The translations under genes and the position numbers were made by a program. A stretch of DNA of 54,928 nucleotides. Origin: Nocardia carnea. GTDB taxonomy: Bacteria > Actinomycetota > Actinomycetes > Mycobacteriales > Mycobacteriaceae. How positions within the stretch are numbered: position 1 is the first letter of the stretch; each line of letters opens with the position of its first letter. Shown in pieces: positions 27,340 through 36,535 of the stretch. Where the stretch lies: NCBI RefSeq assembly GCF_029869215.1, contig NZ_JARWPM010000412.1, positions 1-54,928 on the forward strand, given 5' to 3'. A model generated the notes under the pieces. That model saw nothing but the letters and a program-made list of their open reading frames with translations, had not been told where the DNA came from and made no database searches.

Positions 27340-28065
27340 ATGTCGTGGAGTACTCGTGAACTCGCCGAACTCGCCGGCACCAGCGTGCGGACGATCCGGC
27401 ACTATCACGATGTCGGTCTCCTCGAGCAGCCGGAACGCGGCAGCAACGGCTACAAGCATTACGGTGTCTCCCACCTGTTGCGGGTCCTGCGTATCAAACG
27501 CCTGTCCGATCTCGGTATCCCGCTGTCCCGGATCGCCGAGATGGGCGACGACGAATACCCGCACGAATCGCTGCACACCCTGGACGCCGAGCTCGCCGCC
27601 ACCATCGAACGCCTGCAGCGCATCCGCATGGAACTCGCCCTCATCCTCCGCCGGGGCAGCCCCACCGACCTTCCACCCGATCTGGCCCCGCCCGCCACTC
27701 AACTCACCGCGGCCGACCGCGCCTACACCGTGATCATGAACCGCGTCCTCGGCCCGACCGCCTTGGACTCGCTGCGCGAACTGCTGACCGCCATGACCCC
27801 CGGTCACCCCGCCATGGTCGAATTCGATAATCTACCGGCCGACGCCGACGAACAAACCCGCGCCGACCTGGCCGAACGCGCCGCGCCCTACGTCCGCGAA
27901 CTGCACGCCACCTACCCCGGTCTCCGCTCGGTCGCCGACTCCCCGGTCGGCGCCCAGCGCGCGGTTCAAGCCCTCGGCCTGGCCCTGCGCGACCTCTACA
28001 ACGAAGCCCAGGTCGACGTTCTCATCCGCGTGAACCAGCTCCTAGAGGCCGCGGAACCGGGTTGA
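27340..28065 (+). CDS. MerR family transcriptional regulator
   Basis: A 241-residue regulator. The N-terminal winged helix-turn-helix is clear (TRELAELAGTSVRTIRHYHDVGLLEQPER, then a GYKHYG wing), followed by a dimerisation helix (about 75-110) and a ~120-residue C-terminal domain with no recognised ligand motif and no Cys cluster, so a metal sensor is unlikely. GAGGAG lies upstream of ATG 27340. A MerR-type promoter with a perfect palindrome precedes the gene. It is convergent with narI; the link to nitrate genes is only positional. Confidence 0.85.
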   Translation: MSWSTRELAELAGTSVRTIRHYHDVGLLEQPERGSNGYKHYGVSHLLRVLRIKRLSDLGIPLSRIAEMGDDEYPHESLHTLDAELAATIERLQRIRMELALILRRGSPTDLPPDLAPPATQLTAADRAYTVIMNRVLGPTALDSLRELLTAMTPGHPAMVEFDNLPADADEQTRADLAERAAPYVRELHATYPGLRSVADSPVGAQRAVQALGLALRDLYNEAQVDVLIRVNQLLEAAEPG

Positions 28066-28070
28066 CCCGG
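28057..28070. terminator. Small hairpin between merR-type gene and narI
   Basis: CCGGGT (28057-28062) and ACCCGG (28065-28070) form a 6-bp stem with a 2-nt loop that straddles the MerR stop codon, in the short gap to the convergent narI. It may act as a weak shared terminator. Confidence 0.3.
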
Positions 28071-28100
28071 CGAAACCGCCCTGGTGAACGTCGCGCCGGA

Positions 28101-28841
28101 TCAGCTCCAGCGTTCCGGGGTGACCGGGGCTTCCCAGGCGCGGGCGTAGCGGCGTTTGTCGGGGCCGGCGATTTCCTTGCTGCGGTAGACGACGTAGGGG
28201 CGGACCATATAGCCGATGGGGGCAGAGAACATGTGGACAAGACGGGTGTAGGGCCAGACCGCGATCAAGGCCAGGACGAACAGGCCGTGGGCTTGGAAGG
28301 TCCACGGAGTGCCGACCATCAACTCCGGCTGGGGGCCGAACGTGAACAAGCTGCGGAACCACGGGGAAACCGTTTCGCGGTAGTTGTAGGTGCCCCACAG
28401 CAGGTTGCTGCCCATGGTGTTCAGCAGCCCGGTGATCAATGCCCCGGCCAGCAGGAAATACATGAACTTGTCGTTTGCCGTGGTGGCCTTGCGAACCGCG
28501 GGGACGGTGAGGCGGCGGTACAGCAGGATCCCGATACCGGCGATCACCGCCAGACCGGCGACACTGCCCGCCGAGACGGAGAACAGATGGTAGGTGTGTT
28601 CGCTGATCCCGACGGCAGCCGTCCATGATTCGGGAACGAGCACGCCGATCACATGACCGCCGAACACACCGAGCATGCCGAAATGGAACAGCGGGCTGCC
28701 CATACGCAGCAGACGGGATTCGTAGATCTGGGACGACCTGGTGGTCCAGCCGAATTGATCGTTGCGGTAGCGCCAGATATGGCCCAGCACGAAGGATGTG
28801 AAGGCCACATAGGGCAGGGTCATCCACAAGAAGGTAGTCAT
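28101..28841 (-). CDS. narI: Nitrate reductase gamma subunit NarI
   Basis: A 246-residue cytochrome b subunit that anchors NarGH and passes electrons from menaquinol to NarH. Five membrane helices are visible, with the haem-ligand His residues in VLGHIWRY, HFGMLGVFGGHVIG and the late QAHGLFVL...RLVHMF. ATG 28841 has a GAGGA site 7 nt upstream. It is the last gene of narGHJI, 133 bp after narJ, the longest gap in the operon. Confidence 0.95.
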   Translation of the reverse strand: MTTFLWMTLPYVAFTSFVLGHIWRYRNDQFGWTTRSSQIYESRLLRMGSPLFHFGMLGVFGGHVIGVLVPESWTAAVGISEHTYHLFSVSAGSVAGLAVIAGIGILLYRRLTVPAVRKATTANDKFMYFLLAGALITGLLNTMGSNLLWGTYNYRETVSPWFRSLFTFGPQPELMVGTPWTFQAHGLFVLALIAVWPYTRLVHMFSAPIGYMVRPYVVYRSKEIAGPDKRRYARAWEAPVTPERWS

Positions 28842-28974
28842 GAGGTCGTCCTCGGTGCGGGTTCATCCGGTAGGCGGAGGCCGGAGTACGGGCGGGGGCG
28901 CTGCCGCACGCTGTACCGCGCGGAGCAGCGCATGCGGTGCCCAGGGGCCGCGGCGGGGGTAGCGGTGTACCGCA

Positions 28975-29655
28975 TCAGCGGCGGCCTTCGGATCGGAGCG
29001 GCATCGTCGGGTCCATGGCGAAGGGTTCCAGCCCGACCTCTTCCTCGGGCGGGCCCTGCGCGGCGAGTTCGGCGATCTTGCGCCGGTCCGCGGTGGTCGG
29101 CGGGGCGAGCGTCGCCAGTACGGCGGCCAGGACGCCGGCGTAGGGCGAACCGGCGTCGGAGAGCGACAGGCGCAGCAGTTCGATCACCGGGACGTGTTCG
29201 CCGAGGAGGCGTTCACCGCCGATGGGGTCGACGGTGGCGGCGAATTCCAGCAGCACCGGCAGGTGATCGGGCAGTTCGGTGTCGTCGAGTTCGACCCCGG
29301 CGTGCCGGTAGGCGTGTTTGAACCGCAACAGCGCCATACCGCGTTTGCGGGTGTCACCGTAGGCGTAGAAGGTGAGGTGCAGACTGGCCCGGCGGCGCAT
29401 ATCGAAGGTTTCGACGTAGTGTGCCGCGAGGTCGAGCTGCGGGGTGGTGCGCAGATGTTCGCAGAACGGCGTGAGGTGGATGCGCACCGGTTCCGGCAGT
29501 TCCGCGACGGCAGCGGCCACCTGGTCGAGCATCGTGATCGTGGCGGCGGCGGGATAGTCGAGCAACAGGGCGGCGGTCCGCCAGACCAGCCGGCGGTCCC
29601 GTTCGCTCATCGCGACCGTGGGTTCGGGCCGGCGGCGGAGTTTCAGCAGCGACAT
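28975..29655 (-). CDS. narJ: Nitrate reductase assembly chaperone NarJ
   Basis: A 226-residue TorD/NarJ-type chaperone required for molybdenum cofactor insertion into NarG; not part of the final enzyme. The signature HYVETFDMRRRASLHLTFY followed by GDTRKRG is intact. Start ATG 29655. It lies 31 bp after narH and before narI, the standard order. Confidence 0.93.
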   Translation of the reverse strand: MSLLKLRRRPEPTVAMSERDRRLVWRTAALLLDYPAAATITMLDQVAAAVAELPEPVRIHLTPFCEHLRTTPQLDLAAHYVETFDMRRRASLHLTFYAYGDTRKRGMALLRFKHAYRHAGVELDDTELPDHLPVLLEFAATVDPIGGERLLGEHVPVIELLRLSLSDAGSPYAGVLAAVLATLAPPTTADRRKIAELAAQGPPEEEVGLEPFAMDPTMPLRSEGRR

Positions 29656-29686
29656 CGTCCACCTCGCTCCCCGAGAGCCGGGCGGT

Positions 29687-31591
29687 TCACCGGCCTACCT
29701 CCGAGGGTTCGGGCCGCGCCGCACCATTCGCGGCGGACCCGTCACCGGACGAGCCGCCGGCCGGGCTCACGGTTCCCGCAGGCGCCCCTGCCTTTCTTTC
29801 GCCACCCGGTGTCCCGGCGGTGGTGTGCGGAGCATGGTCGTCGCTCCGGCGGCCAGTCGCTCCGATCTCCTCGGATCCGGCTCCGTCCGACACCGAGTCG
29901 CTCCCGTGCCCATTCGACCCGTTGCCCAGGCGTGTGCCCGCGCCGTTCGCGACCGCGGCGAGCTCACGATCCGGCTGCTCGGCGGCGGACCCGTTCGTGC
30001 CGGCCGGGATCAGCCCCTCGGTGCTCTTGCCGTCCCAGTTGAGCAGGTTGATCCGGCCCGACTTCTCTTCCGGGGCCGCACCGTTGGTATCGGTGAGGTG
30101 GAATTTCTCCACCATCTGGTCGAAGGCGGTCATCCCCGGGCCGCCGTCGTTGTCCAGGCTGCAACCCGTCGCCAGCGAGTCCAGTTCGTGGGCCTGCGCA
30201 CCCGCGCCGGTCGGGATCACGTAGCGGTGCTCGTATTTCGCGATGGCGAGCAGCCGGTACATGGCCTCGATCTCTTCCGGCTCCAACCGGACCGAGGGCG
30301 CGATCGACGGGTCCGGTTCCTGGCCGAGGTTGATCGACCGCATGAACGCACGCATCCCGGCGAGCCGCTGCAATGCCGCCCGCACCGGGCCGACGTCACC
30401 GGCGGTGAACAGTTCGGCCAGATACTCCACCGGGATGCGGAGGGCGTCGATGGCGCCGAAGAGGTTGGCGTGGTCCTCGCCGTCGTGCCCGGTTTCGGTG
30501 AGCACATCCACCACCGGGGAGAGCGGCGGCACGTACCAGACCATGGGCATGGTGCGGTATTCCGGATGCAGCGGGAGCGCGATCTGGTAATCGACGATCA
30601 GTTTGTAGACCGGCGAATCCTGCGCGGCCTGAATCCATTCCGGGGAGATCCCGGCGCGTTCCGCCTCGGCGATCACCCGCGGATCGTGCGGATTCAGGAA
30701 TACCCCGAGCTGGCTGGGATACAGATCTTTGTCCTCGGTGACCGACGCCGCCTCGAGTACCGCGTCCGCGTCGTAGAGCATGACGCCGATATAGCGCAGC
30801 CGGCCGACGCAGGTTTCCGAGCATACGGTCGGCATACCGACCTCCACCCGCGGATAGCAGAACGTACATTTCTCGGCTTTGCCGGTTTTGTGGTTGAAAT
30901 AGATCTTCTTGTACGGGCAGCCGGTCATGCACTGCCGCCAGCCGCGGCATTTGTCCTGGTCCACCAGGACGATACCGTCCTCGGAGCGTTTGTAGATCGC
31001 GCCGGAGGGGCACGCCGCCGCGCACGACGGGTTCAGGCAGTGCTCGCAGATCCGCGGCAGGTAGAACATGAAGGTCTCTTCGAATTCGAGCTTCACCTGC
31101 TCGGAGACCCGGGCCAGCAGCGGATCCTTACCGACCTGTTCGGGGCCGGAACCCAGGTCGTCGTCCCAGTTCGCACCCCAGGTGACCTTGGTGTCGTCCC
31201 CGGTGATCAGCGATTTCGGCCGCGCCACCGGGGTGGTGTCGAGGGCCGGGGAGGACAGCAGATTGTCGTATTCGTAGCTCCAGGGCTCGTAATAGTCGTC
31301 GATGGTCGGCAGATCGGGGTTGGCGAAGATATTCAGCAGCCGCTTCAACCGCGACCCCGATTTCAGGGTGAGCTTGCCGCGCTTGTCGAGCGTCCAGCCG
31401 CCCTTCCACTTCTCCTGATCCTGGTATTGCCGCGGATACCCCTGCCCGGGGCGGGTTTCCACATTGTTGAACCAGACGTATTCGGTGCCGCCGCGGTTGG
31501 TCCAGGCCTGTTTGCAAGTGACCGAGCAGGTGTGGCAGCCGATGCATTTGTCCAGATTCATGACCATGGCCATTTGCGCCATCACACGCAT
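29687..31591 (-). CDS. narH: Nitrate reductase beta subunit NarH with C-terminal extension
   Basis: A 634-residue iron-sulfur subunit carrying electrons from NarI to NarG. Cluster ligands are visible in CIGCHTCSVTC (residues 16-26), CEHCLNPSCAAAC, CRGWRQCMTGC (the Trp marks the [3Fe-4S] site of NarH) and CTFC. The conserved part ends near residue 525 (RINLLNWDGKS). Residues about 530-634 are a Gly/Ser/Ala/Asn-rich tail not found in usual NarH proteins. Start ATG 31591 with GGAGAGG 10 nt upstream. Confidence 0.94.
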   Translation of the reverse strand: MRVMAQMAMVMNLDKCIGCHTCSVTCKQAWTNRGGTEYVWFNNVETRPGQGYPRQYQDQEKWKGGWTLDKRGKLTLKSGSRLKRLLNIFANPDLPTIDDYYEPWSYEYDNLLSSPALDTTPVARPKSLITGDDTKVTWGANWDDDLGSGPEQVGKDPLLARVSEQVKLEFEETFMFYLPRICEHCLNPSCAAACPSGAIYKRSEDGIVLVDQDKCRGWRQCMTGCPYKKIYFNHKTGKAEKCTFCYPRVEVGMPTVCSETCVGRLRYIGVMLYDADAVLEAASVTEDKDLYPSQLGVFLNPHDPRVIAEAERAGISPEWIQAAQDSPVYKLIVDYQIALPLHPEYRTMPMVWYVPPLSPVVDVLTETGHDGEDHANLFGAIDALRIPVEYLAELFTAGDVGPVRAALQRLAGMRAFMRSINLGQEPDPSIAPSVRLEPEEIEAMYRLLAIAKYEHRYVIPTGAGAQAHELDSLATGCSLDNDGGPGMTAFDQMVEKFHLTDTNGAAPEEKSGRINLLNWDGKSTEGLIPAGTNGSAAEQPDRELAAVANGAGTRLGNGSNGHGSDSVSDGAGSEEIGATGRRSDDHAPHTTAGTPGGERKAGAPAGTVSPAGGSSGDGSAANGAARPEPSEVGR

Positions 31592-31633
31592 AGCTGGTTC
31601 GCCTCTCCGGGAATCGTGCGCGTCGGGTTCATG

Positions 31634-34600
31634 TCAGTACTCCACCTTCTGGCTGCGGCGGCGGATGGTCGTGACCTCGTCGCGCTGGTTACCGGTCGGG
31701 CCGTGGTAGTTCAGCGCGAACGACTGCTGGGCGTAACCGCCGATGAGATGTGTGGGTTTGATCATGATCCGGGTGAGCGCGTTGTGGATACCGCCGCGTT
31801 TGCCCTTGCCCTTGAAGGTTTCCGCTCCCGTGGTTCCCTCGATCCGCGGGACGTCCACCGCCCGGTCCTGCGCGTGATACATGAAGACGGTGCCCTCGGG
31901 CATCCGGTGCGAGACGATGGCGCGGGCCACCACCACGCCGTTGCGGTTGATCGCCTCGATCCAATCGTTGTCGGCGACACCGATTTTCGCGGCGTCCTTA
32001 TCGGACATCCAGATGGTCTGCCCGCCGCGGGAGAGCGTGAGCATATGCAGGTTGTCCTGGTAGGCGGAGTGGATCGACCATTTGGAGTGCGGGGTCAGGT
32101 AGCGCACGGTGACCCCGCGCTCGCTCACCTCGCCGACGCCGGGTTCGGCGAACAGCGCCGTCATATCCAGCGGCGGCCGGAAAGTGGGCAGTTGTTCGCC
32201 GAGTTCGATCATCCAGTCGTGGTCGAGATAGAAATGCTGGCGCCCGGTGAGGGTGTGCCACGGTTTGAGCCGTTCGGTGTTGATGGTGAACGGCGAGTAC
32301 CGGCGGCCACCGGTTTCCGAGCCCGACCATTCCGGTGAGGTGATCACCGGCACCGGCCGCGCCTGGGTATCGGCGAAGGTGATCCGTTTCCCTTCGTGCT
32401 CGGCGGCCAGATCGGCCAGTTCGGTACCGGTGCGCCGTTCCAGCGCCTGGAAACCCTCGACCGCGAGACGTCCGTTGGTGGTTCCGGAGAGTGCCAGGAT
32501 CGCTTCGGCGGCCTGATGGTCCTTGGCCAGCGAAGGCCGGCCCTGCGCGACCCCGGACACCACTGTGCCGTTCACCCCGGCGAGATACGCGACCTCCGCG
32601 TCGGGATGTGTCGTGACGCCCTTCGTGGTGAGGCCGAGCGTATCGACCAGCGGTCCCAGCGCCGCCATCTTCTCCGCGAGCTTCGGATAATCCCGTTCGA
32701 CCACCACCAGTTTCGGCATGGTCTTACCCGGAATCGGTTCGCATTCACCGGCTTTCCAGTCCAGCACCCGCCCGCCGGCCTGCGCCATGGCGTCCGGCGA
32801 ATCGTGTTGTAGCGGGACCGCGACAATATCCTTGCGCACCCCGAGATGTTTCTCGGCGAGCCAGGAGAAACCCCGCGCGATCCGGTGGAATGCCTCGAAA
32901 TCGGTTTTCGCCTCCCACGGCGGCGAGATGGCCGGGGTGAAGGCGTGCACGAACGGATGCATATCCGTCGAGGACAGGTCGTATTTTTCGTACCAGGTGG
33001 CGGCCGGGAGCACGATATCGGAGAACAGCGTGGTGCTCGTCATCCGGAAATCCAGGGAGAGCAGCAGGTCGAGTTTTCCGGTGGCGGCCTCGTCGCGCCA
33101 GACGAGTTCTTCCGGGCGGACGCCGGCGGTGTCGTCGGTCTGCAGGTTGGAATCCGCGCCGAGCAGGTGGCGGTGGAAGTATTCGTTGCCCTTACCGGAG
33201 GAGCCGAGCAGATTGGCCCGCCAGACGGTCAGGACACGCGGGAAATTCTCGGGCGCGTCCGGGTCCTCGCAGGCGAAGCGCAGATCCCCGGATTTCAGTC
33301 CGGCCACCACATGTTCGGCCGCGGTCCGTCCGGCGGCCTGGGCTTCGTCGGCGAGGTCGAGCGGGTTGCGGTCGAAGGTCGGGTAGGAGGGCATCCAGCC
33401 GAGCCGGGTCGCCAGGGCGATATTGTCCGCGGCCGTACGCCCGGCGAACTTACCCGTGCCCAGCGGCGAGGCGAAGGCGTCGGCGGTGAACGGGTCGTAG
33501 CGCCACTGGTCGTTGGTCAGGTACCAGAACACGGTGCCCTGCATCTGCCGGGGCGGGCGCTGCCAGTCCAGGCCGAAGGCCAGGGTGGACCAGCCGGTCA
33601 CCGGGCGGCATTTCTCCTGACCCACATAGTGCGCCCAGCCGCCGCCGTTGACGCCCTGGCAGCCGGTGAGCAGCGTCAGCGTGAAGAACGACCGATAGAT
33701 CTGGTCGGAATGGAACCAGTGGTTGGTCCCGGCACCCATCAAGATCATCGACCGGCCGCCGGACCGGTCGGCGTTATCGGCGAATTCGCGCGCGATCCGC
33801 CGGGCCTGCACGGCCGGAACGCCGGTGATGGCCTCCTGCCAGGCGGGGGTGTAGGGCTCGGTGGCGTCGTCGTAACCGGTGGGCCAGCTGCCGGGCAGGC
33901 CCGGCCGGCCCACGCCGTATTGGGCGAGCAGCAGATCGAATACCGTGGTGACCCGTTTTCCGGCGACGACCTTCGTCGGCACCCCGCGGGTCAGTACGCC
34001 CGGCATATCGCTGTCGAAGCGGGGGAACTGTACGGCCGCAGCATCGTCGGTGCGGCCGTACAGCGTCAGGAGTGGCTCGACACCCCCGAGATCCAGATTC
34101 CAGCGTCCGGTGCCGTGCTCGCCGAACCGATCCCCCAGCGATCCGTTCGGCACCACCGGTTCCCCGTCGGAGCCGAGCAGCACGGTCCGGAATTCGGCAC
34201 CCTCCCCGGTACTGCCGAGATCGGCGGCGGTGAGGAATTTGCCCGGTACCGCGACCCCGTCCGCGCCCTCGTCGACGGTGATGAGGAACGGCAGATCGGT
34301 GTACTTGCGGACATAGTCGAGAAAGCGCGGCGTACTGCGGTCGACAAAGAATTCCCGCAACACCACATGGCCCATCGCCATGGCCAGCGCGGCGTCGGTA
34401 CCGGGCCGGGCGGCGACCCATTCGTCGGCGAATTTGGTGTTGTCGGCGTAATCCGGCGATACCACCACGACCTTCTGGCCGCGATAGCGTGCCTCGGTCA
34501 TGTAGTGGGCGTCCGGGGTCCGGGTCACCGGGACGTTGGATCCCCACATGATGAGGTAGCCGGCGTCGAACCAGTCCGCGGATTCGGGTACGTCGGTCTG

Positions 34601-35368
34601 GTCGCCGAACACCTGCGGCGAGGCGACGGGCAGGTCGGCGTACCAGTCGTAGAACGACAGCATCGATCCGCCGAGCAACGAGATGAACCGCGCGCCGACG
34701 GCATGACTGACCATCGACATCGCCGGGATCGGGGAGAACCCGGCGATCCGGTCGGGCCCGAATTTCTTGATGGTGTGCACATGCGCGGCCGCGGCGATCT
34801 CGGCGGCCTCCCACCATTCGGCGCGGACGAATCCGCCCTTACCGCGCGCGGCCTTGTACTGCCGGGACCGTTCGGGATCGGACACGATATCGCCCCAGGC
34901 CAGCACGGGATCCTTCAAGCGCTGTTTGGCTTCCCGGTACAACTCCAGCAGCGTGGACCGCACGTACGGGTAACGCACGCGGGCAGGTGAGTAGGTGTAC
35001 CAGGAGAACGAGGCACCGCGGGGGCAGCCGCGGGGTTCGTATTCGGGTTTGTCCGAGCCCACCGACGGATAGTCGGTCTGCTGGGATTCCCAGGTGATCA
35101 CGCCGTCTTTCACGTAGATCTTCCAGGAGCACGAACCGGTGCAGTTCACACCGTGTGTGGAGCGCACCACTTTGTCGTGCGACCAGCGGTCGCGGTAGAA
35201 CTCGTCGGCGCTGCGGCCACCGACCTTGTGCACGGTGCGGTGGTCGGTGGAGACGTCGCCGCGCTGGAAGTATTTGCCCAGCCGCAGCAGTGCGTCGCCG
35301 GCGCCCGGTTCACCGGGGCGGGTGCCCGGAGCCGTATTCGGTGAGCCCGGAGTACGTGAAACAACCAC
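31634..35368 (-). CDS. narG: Respiratory nitrate reductase alpha subunit NarG
   Basis: The 1244-residue catalytic subunit of membrane-bound nitrate reductase, holding bis-MGD and the FS0 [4Fe-4S] cluster. The FS0 ligands are in STHGVNCTGSCSW (about residue 70) with GCPRGASFSWYTYSP following. The molybdenum-ligand Asp lies in QTDVPESADW (about residue 259). No Tat-type signal with a cleavage site is obvious, as is normal for NarG, which carries a vestigial Tat motif and faces the cytoplasm. GTG 35368 is chosen because AAAAGGGGG precedes it and the length matches the family; the open frame upstream is non-conserved. First gene of narGHJI. Confidence 0.96.
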   Translation of the reverse strand: MVVSRTPGSPNTAPGTRPGEPGAGDALLRLGKYFQRGDVSTDHRTVHKVGGRSADEFYRDRWSHDKVVRSTHGVNCTGSCSWKIYVKDGVITWESQQTDYPSVGSDKPEYEPRGCPRGASFSWYTYSPARVRYPYVRSTLLELYREAKQRLKDPVLAWGDIVSDPERSRQYKAARGKGGFVRAEWWEAAEIAAAAHVHTIKKFGPDRIAGFSPIPAMSMVSHAVGARFISLLGGSMLSFYDWYADLPVASPQVFGDQTDVPESADWFDAGYLIMWGSNVPVTRTPDAHYMTEARYRGQKVVVVSPDYADNTKFADEWVAARPGTDAALAMAMGHVVLREFFVDRSTPRFLDYVRKYTDLPFLITVDEGADGVAVPGKFLTAADLGSTGEGAEFRTVLLGSDGEPVVPNGSLGDRFGEHGTGRWNLDLGGVEPLLTLYGRTDDAAAVQFPRFDSDMPGVLTRGVPTKVVAGKRVTTVFDLLLAQYGVGRPGLPGSWPTGYDDATEPYTPAWQEAITGVPAVQARRIAREFADNADRSGGRSMILMGAGTNHWFHSDQIYRSFFTLTLLTGCQGVNGGGWAHYVGQEKCRPVTGWSTLAFGLDWQRPPRQMQGTVFWYLTNDQWRYDPFTADAFASPLGTGKFAGRTAADNIALATRLGWMPSYPTFDRNPLDLADEAQAAGRTAAEHVVAGLKSGDLRFACEDPDAPENFPRVLTVWRANLLGSSGKGNEYFHRHLLGADSNLQTDDTAGVRPEELVWRDEAATGKLDLLLSLDFRMTSTTLFSDIVLPAATWYEKYDLSSTDMHPFVHAFTPAISPPWEAKTDFEAFHRIARGFSWLAEKHLGVRKDIVAVPLQHDSPDAMAQAGGRVLDWKAGECEPIPGKTMPKLVVVERDYPKLAEKMAALGPLVDTLGLTTKGVTTHPDAEVAYLAGVNGTVVSGVAQGRPSLAKDHQAAEAILALSGTTNGRLAVEGFQALERRTGTELADLAAEHEGKRITFADTQARPVPVITSPEWSGSETGGRRYSPFTINTERLKPWHTLTGRQHFYLDHDWMIELGEQLPTFRPPLDMTALFAEPGVGEVSERGVTVRYLTPHSKWSIHSAYQDNLHMLTLSRGGQTIWMSDKDAAKIGVADNDWIEAINRNGVVVARAIVSHRMPEGTVFMYHAQDRAVDVPRIEGTTGAETFKGKGKRGGIHNALTRIMIKPTHLIGGYAQQSFALNYHGPTGNQRDEVTTIRRRSQKVEY

Positions 35369-35801
35369 GACGCCCCCTTTTCTGCAAGCGGTGAGATCGG
35401 GCTGATGTCTCGACTGTAAGGACGGCGCCGGACCAGGCCAAACAGTCTTCTCACAACGAAAATGGGCAGGTCGTGAGCTGTGAGGCCACCGCAATCCGGC
35501 TGTCACGGTCGGCGGGGTCGCGGTACTGCCACCGGACGTGGCCACCTGGGGAAACAGTGGCACCGGCCACCGTTCGCCGACTCGGCCGGCCCGTTTCGGC
35601 GCCGGCGGTGAACGTTCGGAAATCGGTGCTTCTCCAGCGGTTTACATTTGTTTACAAATGCCGGAGTGGCCGCCGTCACCACCGATTGCGGCAGGTAAGG
35701 CGCTTCCTGCGGCTGGGAAGGTAGCCGCCGCCGCGAATCGTCTACGCTGACTGCCCGATCCGACCGCGTCGGCGGTCGCGCGAGCATATTCGAGGTGCGC
35801 G
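35369..35801. other. narG upstream regulatory region (433 bp)
   Basis: Divergent promoter region between narG and the secreted protease gene with no coding potential of its own. It contains the TTCTCAC/GTGAG element close to narG (listed separately) and an AT-rich inverted repeat CATTTG-TTTA-CAAATG at 35645-35660, exceptional in this GC-rich DNA, which may be a regulator site for either gene. Confidence 0.6.
35448..35477. promoter_or_regulatory. Candidate nitrate operator upstream of narG
   Basis: TTCTCAC (35448-35454) and GTGAG (35473-35477) face each other across exactly 18 bp, 80-110 bp upstream of the narG start. The same half-sites and the same 18-bp spacing occur upstream of the first narK (50930-50967), where the arms are 10 bp and perfect. 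In narG direction both also contain CTGCCC in the spacer. Confidence 0.5.
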
Positions 35802-36527
35802 ATGTTCAGCGTTGGCCGGTGGGGACGCAAGCGGGTAAGGACGACCACGGCACTCGCGGTCGCAGTGCTCACGGCCGCGGCTACGGCGCTACTGCCCGGC
35901 CTCGCGGCGGGAGCCGATCCCGCTATCACCGTTCATCCCGGGATGGAGGTCCGGCACACCGCGATCGCCGACGGCAAGAAGGTCGTCACCCGCTGCACGA
36001 TCGGACTCACCGGATCGGTCGGCGCGGCGCAGTACGCGGTGACCGCGGGCCACTGCTACCACGACGGCATCGTCACCGATAAGAACGGCAATCCGATCGG
36101 CTGGTTCGAGCACCACCGCCCGGACGAGGGCCTGAAGTTCGGGTTCGCCCTGATCCGGCTGTACGACGGGATCGGTGTCGCCGCGTCCATGGGTCGGTTC
36201 GGGCTGTCCACCGTCGATATGAAACCGCAACTGGGGCAGGAGATCTGCAAGATCGGCGCCACCACCGGCTGGAGTTGCGGCACCATCACCGAACTGGACG
36301 AGCAATGGCTGTACGCGACCAACGCCCTCGGCGCCGAAGCCGGTGACTCCGGCGCCGTGGTCTACCGTCAGACCTCCGACGGGCATGCGGCGTTCGTCGG
36401 CATCCTGGTGGCCTACGACGATACGCAGGGCCGCAGCGCGGTCGTGGAACCGGCCGCCTGGCTCTTCGACCAGATCGAACGCTATGGACCCACCCGCGAG
36501 GATCCGTTCGTCTGGTACCGGGTCTGA
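35802..36527 (+). CDS. Secreted S1-family protease homologue, Asp missing
   Basis: A 241-residue exported protein with a Sec signal peptide (about residues 1-37; basic N-region, hydrophobic core, AAG cleavage region). The chymotrypsin-like fold is shown by TAGHC (His84), AGDSGAVV (Ser183) and two likely disulfides (Cys65-Cys85 and Cys149-Cys159). The catalytic Asp normally found in the DxALIRL stretch is Gly114 here (KFGFALIRL), so it may be a pseudo-protease or use another acid such as Asp108. GAGGTG precedes ATG 35802. Convergent with the antigen 85-like gene, 8 bp apart. Confidence 0.75.
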   Translation: MFSVGRWGRKRVRTTTALAVAVLTAAATALLPGLAAGADPAITVHPGMEVRHTAIADGKKVVTRCTIGLTGSVGAAQYAVTAGHCYHDGIVTDKNGNPIGWFEHHRPDEGLKFGFALIRLYDGIGVAASMGRFGLSTVDMKPQLGQEICKIGATTGWSCGTITELDEQWLYATNALGAEAGDSGAVVYRQTSDGHAAFVGILVAYDDTQGRSAVVEPAAWLFDQIERYGPTREDPFVWYRV

Positions 36528-36535
36528 CGGCGGGG

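Noticed and set aside
29618..32338. 906-codon plus-strand frame across narH/narG
   Set aside because: Antisense shadow of narGH, whose Fe-S and molybdenum motifs are unambiguous on the minus strand.
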